DNA from: Adiantum capillus-veneris
Lineage: Eukaryota; Streptophyta; Polypodiopsida; Polypodiales; Pteridaceae
Length of the DNA: 64,000 nucleotides
Direction: 5' to 3'
Assembly (NCBI GenBank): GCA_014529385.2
Contig: CM043971.1
Location: 27,444,769 to 27,508,768 of the forward strand
The position numbers were made by a program, and so were the translations under genes. A model generated the notes under the pieces. It had not been told where the DNA came from. It made no database searches and saw only the letters and a list, made by a program, of their open reading frames with translations. Positions 35,110 to 48,959 of the stretch are shown here, in pieces (the stretch's first letter is position 1; every line of letters starts with the position of its first letter).

Positions 35110-36232
35110 GGGTCTTGTTCCCGATCAATCATCTTCTTTAACTCCACCATATTCGTGGCTACTGTTGATCTTCCTTTAAAAATCTCCATTTCCACTATTA
35201 TTCTTAGACGACCTAATTATCTTGTTCATCTGAATTGAATATATTCATTAATTTCTTTCAAACTGTATTTTTTAAGTTTTCAGAGTCTAATCTGTCTCAA
35301 AAAATTGATTCTTAGCACATATTGAAAATACAAAAAAGGAATGGATTTGAAGTTTGGAAAACGTCTCCTCATTCATGATTTCTCTCTCACACGGACAACC
35401 ATCCATACGGCTCAACAATTTCAGTTTCATTCTTATTTTTATAGTATTGTATCTCTCTCACCTATATTTGTTGATTGTTCTCATCATAGGATCTAAGGAA
35501 TCTTATAACATGCAATCAATCATGTGATTGCAATGAGTTTGAACTAGTGCTATGCATAGCATAACTCTTATCCTTGTTGTTTTCTATTAACGGTAGCCAT
35601 CTCAAAGAGGATATGAGATTGCCTTCACAAAGAAAAGTTATTCAAGGTATGTTTCTAGTAATATGGACTTTTTAATGGTTGGTGTTAGACATCCATCAGA
35701 AGTACTTTATCAACTTATGGTGAAAAAATGAAATTCTTATTTCACCATTGTGTTACTACTATTGGCTTTCTACTAACTTGTATCATCAAACTAGTAGGAG
35801 ACATTGTGGATGTATCTTTGTGTCCACAATCTCTGTTCTCCACTTGGGGTGTTCACCGTTAAGTACCCTCCTATATCACGTGCATTCACGGGGTATTAAA
35901 AAACCCCTCTTTTAATATGTTTGAATGAATAAAATGACCCCTTATTTTATAAAATTTTCTAAAAATTGAATATAAAGACACTTTATTTTAATGTATCTCT
36001 TGTACATTGACTAAAATTGTTGCATTTTAAAACCCCTCCTTTTGAACTCATGTTATACATTAACATGATTACATAGTGCACCCTCCGATAGGTCATAAAG
36101 CATGTTTAAAATACAAGTAAATATATCCTTATTCTGAATCTTCACTCTCATGTGTAACTAAGGCATAGTAGTGTGTTGCTTCCAAACAAAATCAATGTAC
36201 ATAAATATATATATCTTTAGGAGCTACAAAAT

Positions 36233-36394
36233 TGTTGGAGCAATATAGAGAGCCCACACTTATGCTATATATAGCTAAGAGTCCCCACTATATATGTGTA
36301 CTCAGTGTGTGCTCTACACACACTTTGGGGATTGCAGGTGATTGTGTCATCTCTCTCTCTTCTCCCTCGTCTTGTGTCGCATCTATCTTCAACA
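36233..36394 (+). repeat. 162-bp LTR within repeat R copy 2 (E2)
   Basis: Nearly identical to E1. Followed by TGGTATCAAAGA at 36,395-36,406. Confidence 0.8.
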
Positions 36395-37352
36395 TGGTAT
36401 CAAAGATCTTCTTTACAGTGTGACATACTATTGTGACATACAAGTATTTACAATCAACTGGACTATGTGCACCCTCTTTGCTCGTGAGCGATATTATTTT
36501 AGGTGTTGCACGGAGATGTTCACTTCTTGCTGGCGACTTTAAGACCTAAGGGATTCGTCCTCTTCAGCGAGCAGAGGTGGAAAAAAAAGCAGTCGATGTG
36601 TGCGGACCTCTTGCTACCCACTCTATATTTGAGTGATGCCAAAATTAGAGCATGAATAATGTCTATGTATCTAATTTCTCTATATTTGGTTGATGCCAGT
36701 ACTAGGAACATAACGCTTTATATAGCTTAGATACGTAGCAACTGTTAATGTTGTTGGTATGCCTTCGTATTACAGATTATTGTTGTTGGAACAGTCATCA
36801 CCCCGGTGTGCCCATTGTGTTACATCCTGTTGTAGAATCCTTGTTGCCTATAAACGTGCAAATAATGCTAGAGCTATGAGATCGTACAACAACTACTACA
36901 TCTTTCCCAACTCTATTGCGATGAGAATGGAACTGATTTAAGAGGCATTTGTACTTTCTTTCTTCCATATTTTTCTCAATCATAATCATCCCCCCTCCTC
37001 TCATGAGGAGACATTGGGCCTCCTAAAGAGCCACCAAGCATGTCTACTACTGCTCGTCGACAAACTCGCCCTGTGAAAAGTGATGTAACCTTTGAAAACC
37101 AAAGTGTTGTTGACAACTTTTACTTTAGTCGAAGTCGGGTGACATGTTTCGTGTGTAAAATCCCTGTTAAAAGCATTGATAGCCCTATTATTATTACTTT
37201 TCTTTATTTTAAATAGAATCCTACTTTTACTTTGATGCTATTTTAAGAGAATACAATGCACCGGGGGCTAATATTATGGAGGTAGAGGGACACCTCTATT
37301 ACTTTGTGAGAAGTACGCGATAACCATCGTCGGGCACTATTCTGTTGTGGAT

Positions 37353-37680
37353 TTGACTTGCGGCTATAGTGGGTGCCCCATGCCGACTTAAGAGGTTCAT
37401 GTCTAGTCCTCTTGAGTTAATAAGCCTATTATTAGTGACCCAAAGACCTGCAAGAATTATTAACCTCCTCATTCAGTCGTCTTAAGTTGCATGAGCCTCA
37501 ACGTTTTTTTTTGCAATGTTGACTTGCGGCTATAGTGGGTTCCCCATGCCGACTTAAGAGGTTCATGTCTAGTCCTCTTGAGTTAATAAGCCTATTATTA
37601 GTGACCCAAAGACCTGCAAGAATTATTAACCTCCTCATTCAGTCGTCTTAAGTTGCATGAGCCTCAACGTTTTTTTTTTG
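37353..37680. repeat. About 160-bp tandem duplication in R copy 2
   Basis: The segment from TTGACTTGCGGCTATAGTGG to GAGCCTCAACGTTTTTTT occurs twice head-to-tail; copies 1 and 3 of R have it once. Confidence 0.88.
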
Positions 37681-38404
37681 CAATTGGTCTATTTTTTCAA
37701 AATCAATCATCACATCAAATTTGATAAGAAAAGATAATAGGGAGAGCCTTAAACGTTGTTTAACGAGCATTGTTTTTAAACTCATAAAAACGTCATCTGA
37801 TGTGCATTATTAAGTACATGCTTGAATACTACCTCATCATTGATACAGTTTGACACTTATTCTTTATACATCATGACTTTACTAATTCTTTTCTTGATGA
37901 TGTGATAGATCATCTTTCATTTATCAGGGATCACGGAGCGGCAAAGATCTTGATGCTTATAATGGATATTCCATGGAACTATGGTTGTTATCATCCTATT
38001 TTACCCTTGTAATTGGTATTTCATAATCCTATCCTGGCCTCTTATTGCACCCTCATCGTTGTTGGTTCTATGCTTGCATGCACCGTCCTCGTCATTGATG
38101 CTATGGATTGAATACACCCTCCTCATTGGTGATATGGTTGTTATCGTCTTATTGCACCGTCATCGCCATTGGTGCTATGGTTGTTATCGTCCTATTGCAC
38201 CCTCCTCATCATTCTCGTCAGTAGGGATTTGGCAGTTGTGACTATGCAACACTAATGTTTTGTAGCATTTGTGTGTCATCTTGTGTTTATGTGCGCACAT
38301 TGCATTCTTGTCATATGTACACGTGGGAAAAACTTTCCTGATGGGGGAAATGGGAGTGGAATCCAAAATCAGAAGAAGTAACCTCCACAACACTGGCAAC
38401 ATGA

Positions 38405-38907
38405 ATTTCTTGAAAGAGCTCGAAGGCTAGGGTTGTGCTTGCGATCTGGAGAGCAAGGACACCGGACATTTGAATGTGGAGTGCATGACGTAATTATTGG
38501 CATGGATTGGATGACTGAAAATCATGTCTTAATTGATTGCAAAGAAAGGAAAATTCTTTTAAATCTTCAAACGAAAGTAGTCACACTATTCAAGAAGAGC
38601 AAAGAAATTGTAAGTCTATTCTAATTTCTGCCATGAAACTGATAAGGGGGACTGAGACAAGGCTGTGATACCTTCGTAATCTTCGCAAACGAATTGCAAG
38701 ATGAACTTGAAAAGGGAAAGGGGGAAAATCGAGAATATGGATAACCTCCTTGATGAATTCAAGGATGTTTTTCCTGATAACCTGCCGGGTATGCCTCCTC
38801 CTAGATCATTAGAACATAGGATAGACCTTTACCTAGGATCTGAACCATACTCTAGAGCCCCTTATAGATTCAACATAGATGAACTTAAAGAACTAAAACT
38901 ACGCCTT
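38405..38907 (+). pseudogene. gypsy zinc knuckle, protease remnant and RT N-terminus
   Basis: A zinc knuckle with its second Cys changed (CLRSGEQGHRTFEC) runs straight into the end of the protease region (VIIGMDWMTENHVLIDCKER), so the protease active-site part has been deleted. After a frame break comes the RT-preceding segment LLDEFKDVFPDNLPGMPPPR, then EHRIDLYLG and RFNIDELKELKLRL, where the coding sequence is cut by the palindromic insertion. Confidence 0.82.
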
Positions 38908-39756
38908 TGTCACAGGAACAGAATAATAGAGATAGACAGCAAAAGGTAGAGAAAGAGATCTTTATATTGATAGAGTTTTGATACAACAGAGGAGCAATAA
39001 AATATATGGGCGCACTCCGTTGTACGGAGCTCGAACCTCCCGACCACCCCCGAGCTTCAGTCCACTTCCATGCAGCGTCTCACTCGCACTCGCACTCGCA
39101 CTCGCAGAAGAGGAGATAGTGAATGAATCCCCAAACGCACCACCAGTCGTACTTTTATCCTTCTTTTCCTCAAAAAGCCTGGGACTTCTCAAAAGAGCCG
39201 CTTTTTAGGCGTTCGGTCAATTCAATTTTCGCACCAAGTATACCTTCATAATCTCAATTGCCATAATCTACCATGAAGAAACAAATCCACCTCTTTTGGC
39301 TATTTTGTAGGCGATGCATAAATCAATGTGTGAAACAGGATCTGTGCAAAGTGTCATGATAAAAAAATCTAACCTTTACGGATCGCTTAGCGATTCACGT
39401 TCTTATCTTATTCTCGCAGGTATACTTGGTGCGAAAATTGAGTTGACCGAACGCCTAAAAAGAAGCAATCTTGAGAAGTCGTAGACTTTTCCAGGAAAAG
39501 AAGGATAAAAGCACGACAGGTGGTGCATTTGGGGTCATTCACAGATCTCTTCTTCTGCGAGTGCGATTGCGATTGCGAGTGCGAGTGCGAGTGAGACGCT
39601 ACATCCAAGCGGACTGAAGCTCGGGGGTGGTCGGGAGGTTCGAGATCCGTACAACGGAGTGCGCCCATATATTTTATTTCTCCTCTGTTGTATCAATACA
39701 AAGATCTCTTTTTCTGTCTTTTTTTTGTCTATCTCTATTATTCTGTTCCTGTGACA
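38908..39756. mobile_element. Palindromic LTR-derived insertion 1 (849 bp)
   Basis: Outer ends are TGTCACAGGAACAG and its complement CTGTTCCTGTGACA. Left arm 38,908-39,244 and right arm 39,419-39,756 are inverted copies of about 337 bp with only small differences; the 174-bp centre is unique to the right half. The arms contain (GCGAGT)n-like repeats and GCTCGGGGGTGGTCGGGAGG, also seen in the gypsy LTR region at 42,470 and in insertion 2. Both outer ends therefore look like the same (U5) end of an LTR. The flanks share CTT (GCCTT before, CACTT after), consistent with a decayed 5-bp duplication. The gypsy RT frame resumes directly after it. Confidence 0.85.
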
Positions 39757-40386
39757 CACTTGATGACTTGCTAAAGAAAGGGTTAATCAAGCCTAGTGTA
39801 TCCCCTTGGGGTAGCCTTGTTCTTTTCCAGAGGAAGAAGGATGGGACTTATAGACTTTGCATTGACTATAGGGGGCTTAACAAACGAACCATTAAAAAAA
39901 AATATCCCCTTCCGCACATCGGTGAGTTACTCGATCAGTCAAATTAGCGGTGCGCAAGTATTTAAAGCTTGACCTACAATCTGGATACCACCAGATCAGA
40001 ATTAAGGAAGGAGATATTTTCAAAACTACTTTCCATTCACGATATGGACACTTTGAGTTTACAGTTTTGGCTTTTGGTTGAACAATATCTTTCATCCATT
40101 TCTTGATGACTTTATTATGGTATCTTTGGATGACATCTTTGTTTATTCTAAGAATGAAAAGGATCATGAATTGTATATAAGGAAAACTCTTGAAGTACTA
40201 CGTGAACATCAATTGTATGCCAAGATGAGTAAGTGTTTCTTTGCCAAAGAGAAAATTGTATATCTGGGGAGGGTAATTTCAAAAGAAGGCATTCATATTG
40301 ATCCTGATAAAGTCAAGGCAATTGTGGAGGCCAACACCCAAAACCGTGAGGGATGTGAGGAGCTTTATGGGGTTAGCACAGTATGA
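39757..40386 (+). pseudogene. gypsy reverse transcriptase, broken
   Basis: RT fingers and palm are recognisable: [31 protein letters not shown] and [12 protein letters not shown] (to about 39,940). Several shifts follow, and a small deletion near 40,080 removes the usual 'TNAPATF' segment. The catalytic box reads VSLDDIFVYSK (about 40,115-40,150) in place of the usual YLDD or FLDD box, keeping both Asp residues. LGRVISKEGI and DPDKVKAI follow. Confidence 0.87.
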
Positions 40387-41119
40387 ACGGGCTCATATTA
40401 AAGATTTTTCCAAGATTGCAAGCCCTTTAACTGAGTTAACAAAGAAAAACAAGGGTTTCTTTTGGTCTGGATCATGTCAAACTGCTTTTGAAACATTGAA
40501 AATAAGGGTGGATGAAAATTGTATATTGAAAATTCATGAACTTGGGAAACCTTTTGTGGTAGCATGCGATGCAAGTGGGGAACAAATGGGATGTGTCTTG
40601 TGTCAAGAGGGGAGAGTTGTGGCGTATGAATCTAGGAAGTTGAGAAGACATCAAGTAAATTACCTTGTACATGATTTGGAATTGGGAGCTGTTGTTTATG
40701 CATTGAAGCATTGGCATCATTTGTTGCTTGGTGTGAAATTTGAATTAAGGACTGATCATCAGAGTTTAAAGTACATTTTCACTTAACCATTGCTTAATAA
40801 TAGGCAAAAGCGTTGGCTACAACTACTATGTGAGTATAATTTTGATCTAAAATATTTGGCTGGGAAAGAGAACAAGGTTGCCGATGCATTGAGTCGAAGG
40901 CCTATGTGTAATCTGGTTTCTGTGGTGCGTAGTGATTTAATTGATCAAGTCCGAGATGAAGTGAATAATGATCCTTTTTACTCTAACATTATCTCATTTT
41001 TGAACTCTCATGTGGGTGAAATGTTTGAGGGGAAGTTTCATTTGTATAAGGGTAACTTGTATTATAACGATCGCTTGTGTGTGTCTGCCAATTCTTCTTT
41101 AAAACATCAAATTCTCTAG
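40298..41119 (+). pseudogene. gypsy RNase H and integrase zinc domain
   Basis: Two frames joined by a stop at 40,787. RNase H shows VACDASGEQMGCVL, VAYESRKLRRHQVNY, ELGAVVYALKHWHH and ELRTDHQSLKYIFT. The downstream frame has QKRWLQLLCEYNFDLKYLAG and KVADALSRRP (the usual end of RNase H), followed by the N-terminal part of integrase. It ends at a stop at 41,119. Confidence 0.9.
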
Positions 41120-41140
41120 AAAAGTCACAATACTCCATTT

Positions 41141-41740
41141 GTGGGACACCTTGGCTTTAACAAAACTTATGCTAAAGTAAAGAGCTCTTTCTTTTGGCCG
41201 AATATGCGAGCTGATATTTTTCTTAGGATGTGTGTGAGTGAGAGGCAAACAAATTGGGTGGAGTACTTGACTTTGGTTGAGTTTGCTTATAAAAGTTCTT
41301 GGCATGCGTCTATTCAAATGGCACCTTTTGAAGCTATGTATGGTTATAATTGTTCAACTTCCTTAAATTTTTCAGACCTTAAAAACAAGGTAGAAGTTTG
41401 AAGACAAATGCTTGAGAAAATGGACCTAGAGATTTCCAAGATTAGATGTCACATTAGGAAGGCCTAGAAAAAGCAAAAAGTGTATTATGATGGGCATAAG
41501 AGATCATTGTCTTTTGATGTAGAAGATCTAGTTTTCTTAAAGGTAGTTCCCAAGAGTACTAATCTGATTCTTGGAAAGGATAGGCGATTGTCTGCTTGGT
41601 TTGCTGGTCCTTTTAAGGTGTTGAAGCGGATTGGGTCTCTTGCTTATAAACTCGAATTGCCTGAACATGTGAAAGTTCATCCCGTTTTCCATGTAAGTTT
41701 ATGGAAGAAGTATGTGGCTAATCCTCGTCATGTTTTGTAG
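41141..41740 (+). pseudogene. gypsy integrase, catalytic core deleted
   Basis: Begins HLGFNKTYAKVKSSFFWPNM (zinc-domain end) but jumps directly to RQTNWVEYLTLVEFAYKSS, the segment that normally follows the catalytic core. The D,D(35)E core is missing, roughly 350 bp. The C-terminal part is in a second frame (41,480-41,740): LVFLKVVPKSTN, AGPFKVLKRIGSLAYKLELP and VHPVFHVSLWKKYV, the GPF/Y module. No convincing chromodomain follows. Confidence 0.88.
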
Positions 41741-41904
41741 GAGAAATATGATCTTCGAGATGATGGGTCATTGAAAATCATATCTCTCCTGCAAAACATG
41801 ACGAGCATTAGCCTGTTTTGTTCTTCAAGGATTTAGATGTTTTGCATGCTGAATACTCCTCTTTCCAACTCTGAAGACAAAGTCAATTTTAAGAAGGGGA
41901 GAAT

Positions 41905-42612
41905 ATAATAGGACTTATTCTGCCAAAAAAATATTGCTTCTTTGAGTTTTTACAGATTCCTTCATTTTGATACTCGTTTCAGTCCATAGATTAGAGAAAA
42001 AGTGAGAAAATTATGTTTTAGGCTGTTTTTGTGAAAAGTGCTGACTTGCAGGTAAATTTTCGGGCAAACTGAGTAGGATATGGATTTTTTGCACCTCACA
42101 ACTTTCTAAGAGCTCGATGAGACAAACGAATTCATGTGAGACAGCCCCGGTCAAATTCTGAACCGTTTGGGAGTTACGGCTCGCTGAAAATGGCCAGAAA
42201 TTGTGGACTTAACAAAAAAAATTGCTAACTCGCGAGTGTGGGTTGCGTTTTGTGGTTTTTATGCGTTTGAATGCAGGACGTCTCTTTCCGAACCTAATTT
42301 TGGGTTGCTTTAGCTAAAGACTGGAGGAAGATAAAAAATAGACACTTTTTGGCGTGAAGAAGACAGCCCGTGTGCAGAGAGAGGCTATTCGATTGTGATG
42401 GCGCCTTGTGATTGAGAGTGAGAGTGAGAGTGAGAGTGCGATTGAGAACTGTGCATAGATTGAGAGTGAGATAGCTTGGGGGTGGTCGGCAGGTTGATAC
42501 GAGCTACGCTCTTCTTGTACTCGGGAATTGATATCAAATACATATTTGATTTCCTGCGTCTACTCTGTGTACTTGCAAATTTCTGTTATTTAGTTGTTGT
42601 ATTTTGGTGGGA
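41905..42612 (+). repeat. Putative gypsy 3' LTR
   Basis: Begins after the purine tract. Contains 'GTCAAATTCTGAACCGTTTG', (GAGAGT)n at about 42,416-42,470, AGCTTGGGGGTGGTCGGCAGG, and an A/T-rich end. No second copy is in the window to fix its limits, so both boundaries are approximate. Confidence 0.55.
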
Positions 42613-42790
42613 GACATGCCCAAGCTTGAGGTGCTTGTCGTGCTTGATGACTAAGGTGCTTATAGTGCTTGATGACTAATGTATTTTTTGTGCTTGTCAT
42701 GCTTTATGACTAAGATGCTTGATGTGCTTGTCATTCTTTGTGACTAAGGTGCTTGAGGTGCTTCATGACTAAGGTGCTTGAGGGTCTTGT
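42613..42790. repeat. Minisatellite 'GGTGCTTGTCGTGCTTGATG'
   Basis: Five to six degenerate units of about 30 bp ending GACTAA. A second array of the same repeat is at 55,223-55,385. Confidence 0.8.
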
Positions 42791-42861
42791 GGTGTTCCAA
42801 AGTCAACGCAATCCCTACAAATAAGAGGGAGATCCCTAAATCTAGGGGCATGAGAGAGAAG

Positions 42862-42896
<35 letters not shown>

Positions 42897-43174
42897 AGGC
42901 CAGCCCAAGACTCAAGAGGTAATAAGGACACATTTCAAGCACCTACACATGTTGCCTTCATATAGAGCCTAAAGACTATTGGGTGACTTCTAAAGGGGTC
43001 CAATGAGAATTAATTATATTTAAATAAGTGTTTAAATCATTTTTCAAGCCCTCTCTCTCAAAGGGGAAAGGAGGACACTTGTACAAATGCTATCATGGTT
43101 GCTTGATATGCACTATGCATGTGATTTTCTAGGCTTGCAGGAGTCCAATGAAATTCAGGGATGAGCTACAAGGA
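42791..43174. other. Non-coding repeat with (CA)n
   Basis: Contains (AC)n at 42,863-42,896 and GGGGTCCAATGAGAATTAAT. Resembles the longer stretch 57,690-58,230, so it is probably part of a shared repeat. No gene. Confidence 0.55.
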
Positions 43175-45270
43175 GGGGTCTTGTTCCCGATCAATCATCT
43201 TCTTTAACTCCACCATATTCGTGGCTACTGTTGATCTTCCTTTCAAAATCTCCATTTCCACTATTATTTTAGCGACCTAATTATCTTGTTCATTTGAATT
43301 GAATATATTCATTAATTTCTTTCAAACTGTATTTTTTAAGTTTTTAGAGTCTAATCTGTTTCAAAAAATTGATTCTTAGCACATATTGAAAATACAAAAA
43401 ACGAATGGATTTGAAGTTTGGAAAACGTCTCCTCATTCATGATTTCTCTTTCTCACGGACAAGCATCTATACGGCTCAACAATTTCAGTTTCAGTCTTAT
43501 TTTTATAGGATTGTATCTCTCTCACCTATATTCGTTGATTGTTCTCATCATAGGATCTAAGGAATCTTATAACATACAATCAATCATGTGATTGTAATGA
43601 GTTTGAACTAGTGCTATGCATAGCATAACTCTTATCCTTGTTGTTTTCTATTAACGCTAGCCATCTCAAAGAGATTGCCTTCACAAAGAAAAGTTATTCA
43701 AGGTATGTTTCTAGTAATATGGACTTTTTAATGGTTGGTGTTAGACATCCATCAGAAGTACTTCATCAACTTATGGTGGAAAAATGATATTCTTATTTCA
43801 CCATTGTGTTACTACTATTGGCTTTCTACTAACTTGTATCATCAAACATGTCTACCGAGCATAGAGATTATTCATGCTCTAATTTTGGCATCACTCAAAT
43901 ATAGAGTGGGTAGCAAGAGGGCCGCACACTTTGACTGCTTTTTTCGCCACCTCTGCTCGCTGAACAGGACGACTCCCTTAGGTCATAAAGTCGCCAGCAA
44001 GAAGTGAACATCTTCCTGCAAGACCTAAAATAATATCGCTCACGAGCAAAGAGGGTGCACATAGTCCAGTTGACTGTAAATACTTGTATGTCACAATATT
44101 CTTAAGCTCATAATTGTATCACCAAGCATGTCTACCGCTGCTCGTCGACAACTCGCCCTGTGAAAAGTGATGTAACCTTTGAAAACCAAAGTGTTGTTGA
44201 CAACTTTTACTTTAGTCCAAGTTGGGTGACATCTTTCGTGTGTAAAATCCCTGTTAAAAGCATTGATAGCACTATTATTATTGCTTTTCTTTATTTTAAA
44301 TAGAATCCTATTTTTACTTTGATGCTATTTTAAGAGAATACAATGCACCGGGGGCTAATATTATGGAGGTACAGGGACACCTCTATTGCTTTGTCAGAAG
44401 TACGCGATAACCATCGTCGGGCACTATTCTGTTGTGGATTTGACTTGCGGCTATAGTGGGTGCCCCATGCCGACTTAAGAGATTCATGTCTAGTCCTCTT
44501 GAGTTAATAAGCCTATTATAAGTGACCCAAAGACCTGCAAGAATTATTAACCTCCTCATTGAGTCGTCTTAAGTTGCATGAGCCTCAATGTTTTTTTTTG
44601 CAATTTTGCTATTTTTTTAAAAGCAATCATCACATCAAATGTGATAAGAAAAGATAATAGTGAGAGCCTTAAACATTGTTTAACGAGCATTGTTTTTAAA
44701 CTCATAAAAACGTCATCTGATGTGCATTATTAAGTACATGATTGAATACTGCCTCATCATTGATACAGTTTGATACTTATTCTTTATACATCATGACTTT
44801 ACTAATTCTTTTCTTGATGATGTGATAGATCATCTTTCCTTTATCAGGGATCACAGAGCGGCAAAGATCTTGATGCTTATAATGGATATTCCATGGAATT
44901 ATGGTTGTTATCATCCTATTTTACCCTTGTAATTGGTATTTCATAATCCTATCCTCTTATTGCACCCTCATCGTTGTTGGTTCTATGCTTCCATGCACCG
45001 TCCTCGTCATTGATGCTATGGATTGAATACACCCTCCTCATTGGTGATATGGTTGTTATCGTCTTATTGCACCCTCATCCCCATTGTTGCTATGGTTGTT
45101 ATCGTCCTATTGCACCCTCCTCATCATTCTTGTCAGTAGGGATTTGGCAGTTGTGACTATGCAACACTAATGTTTTGTAGCATTTGTGTGTCGTCTTGTG
45201 TTTATGTGCGCACATTGCATTCTTGTCATATGTACATGTGGGGAAAATTTTCCTGATGGGGGAAATGGGG
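43175..45270 (+). repeat. Repeat R, copy 3, deleted and rearranged
   Basis: Starts and ends like copy 2. The part from the end of 'CTAACTTGTATCATCAAAC' through the LTR is absent. In its place lies a 270-bp inverted piece (about 43,848-44,125), which is the reverse complement of R copy 1 at roughly 31,880-32,140. Both edges of the inverted piece show CATGTCTACCG in the same orientation. Confidence 0.8.
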
Positions 45271-45522
45271 TAAGAAAGGGAGGGTTTGTTACCAAAAAAC
45301 AAAAAAACAAAAAAACAAACAAACAAAAAAATGCCTTTACCATTCACCATACCCCCCTCCCAAGGTTAACCACCAGTAGGGCGCCGCCAGTTTGGCCACA
45401 CCCCTCCATTATCACCAAAGGATGATCCCTCTCTCTCTTACTGCCTGGCTTCGCTAATATTCTCTCTCCTACTCTGCCGCTGCAACATCAGGCCCGGTAG
45501 GTGCCTTTCGTATCTTTGTCAC
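45271..45522. other. No gene; A-rich and CT-rich spacer
   Basis: Includes an (AAAAAAC)n-like stretch at 45,294-45,332. Nothing else recognised. Confidence 0.5.
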
Positions 45523-45709
45523 TGTCACGACAAGGGTCCTAGGGGGCAAGGCCCAACCTAGGGGGTCAGGGATCTAGGCCAAGGGTCGGCTAGACCAGTG
45601 CAGACTGGGGATCCGCTTAGGGAAAGTGCTAGGAGCTAGCCTATATAAGGGGCGATAGGGAGGAGGATACCAGGTTCAGTTATCCTAGGTCTTATATTGG
45701 TATCAGAGC
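45523..45709 (+). repeat. Gypsy-type LTR with primer-binding site
   Basis: LTR-like block starting TGTCACGACAAGGGTCC and ending about 45,696 (GTCTTATA), with a TATATAAGG promoter motif near 45,641. It is followed by TGGTATCAGAGCTC (45,698-45,711), a full Met-tRNA primer site. A short open frame starts at 45,729 but runs into the CT tract. No gag or pol of this element is recognisable downstream. Confidence 0.65.
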
Positions 45710-45797
45710 TCAGGGGGAAGAGGGAGCTATGGAGGAGGGTGGAGCCATGGCGGGGAAGAGGGATTTCTCAAGGCGTGGTTTTCTTCTTGAGGCATGT

Positions 45798-48940
<3,143 letters not shown>

Positions 48941-48959
48941 TTGCTCTTGGTTTCATTGA

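Larger units (their letters stand above)
35110..38345 (+). repeat. Repeat R, copy 2
   Basis: Longer at its start than copy 1, beginning GGGTCTTGTTCCCGATC, a start shared with copy 3. It lacks about 480 bp just after the LTR/primer site relative to copy 1. It ends TTCCTGATGGGGGAAATGGG as in copy 3. It contains a tandem duplication (37,353-37,680). Confidence 0.78.
38405..42600 (+). mobile_element. Ty3/gypsy retrotransposon, 5'-truncated, internally deleted
   Basis: Plus-strand order is zinc knuckle, protease, RT, RNase H, integrase, 3' LTR-like region, which is gypsy order. The 5' LTR and most of gag are missing; the left boundary is repeat R. An 849-bp palindromic insertion (38,908-39,756) interrupts RT. 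The integrase catalytic core is deleted. A purine-rich tract (AAGAAGGGGAGAA, about 41,892-41,904) marks the likely LTR start. Confidence 0.85.

Noticed and set aside
38962-39759. Open frames within palindromic insertion 1 (up to 106 codons)
   Set aside because: The frames mirror each other because the arms are inverted repeats, and contain GCGAGT repeats read as Ala-Leu or Ser-His. Only the part after 39,757 is real coding sequence (gypsy RT).
39757-39761. Claiming a certain 5-bp TSD for palindromic insertion 1
   Set aside because: GCCTT before and CACTT after share only CTT in the required phase plus none of the first two bases. A decayed duplication is possible but not shown.
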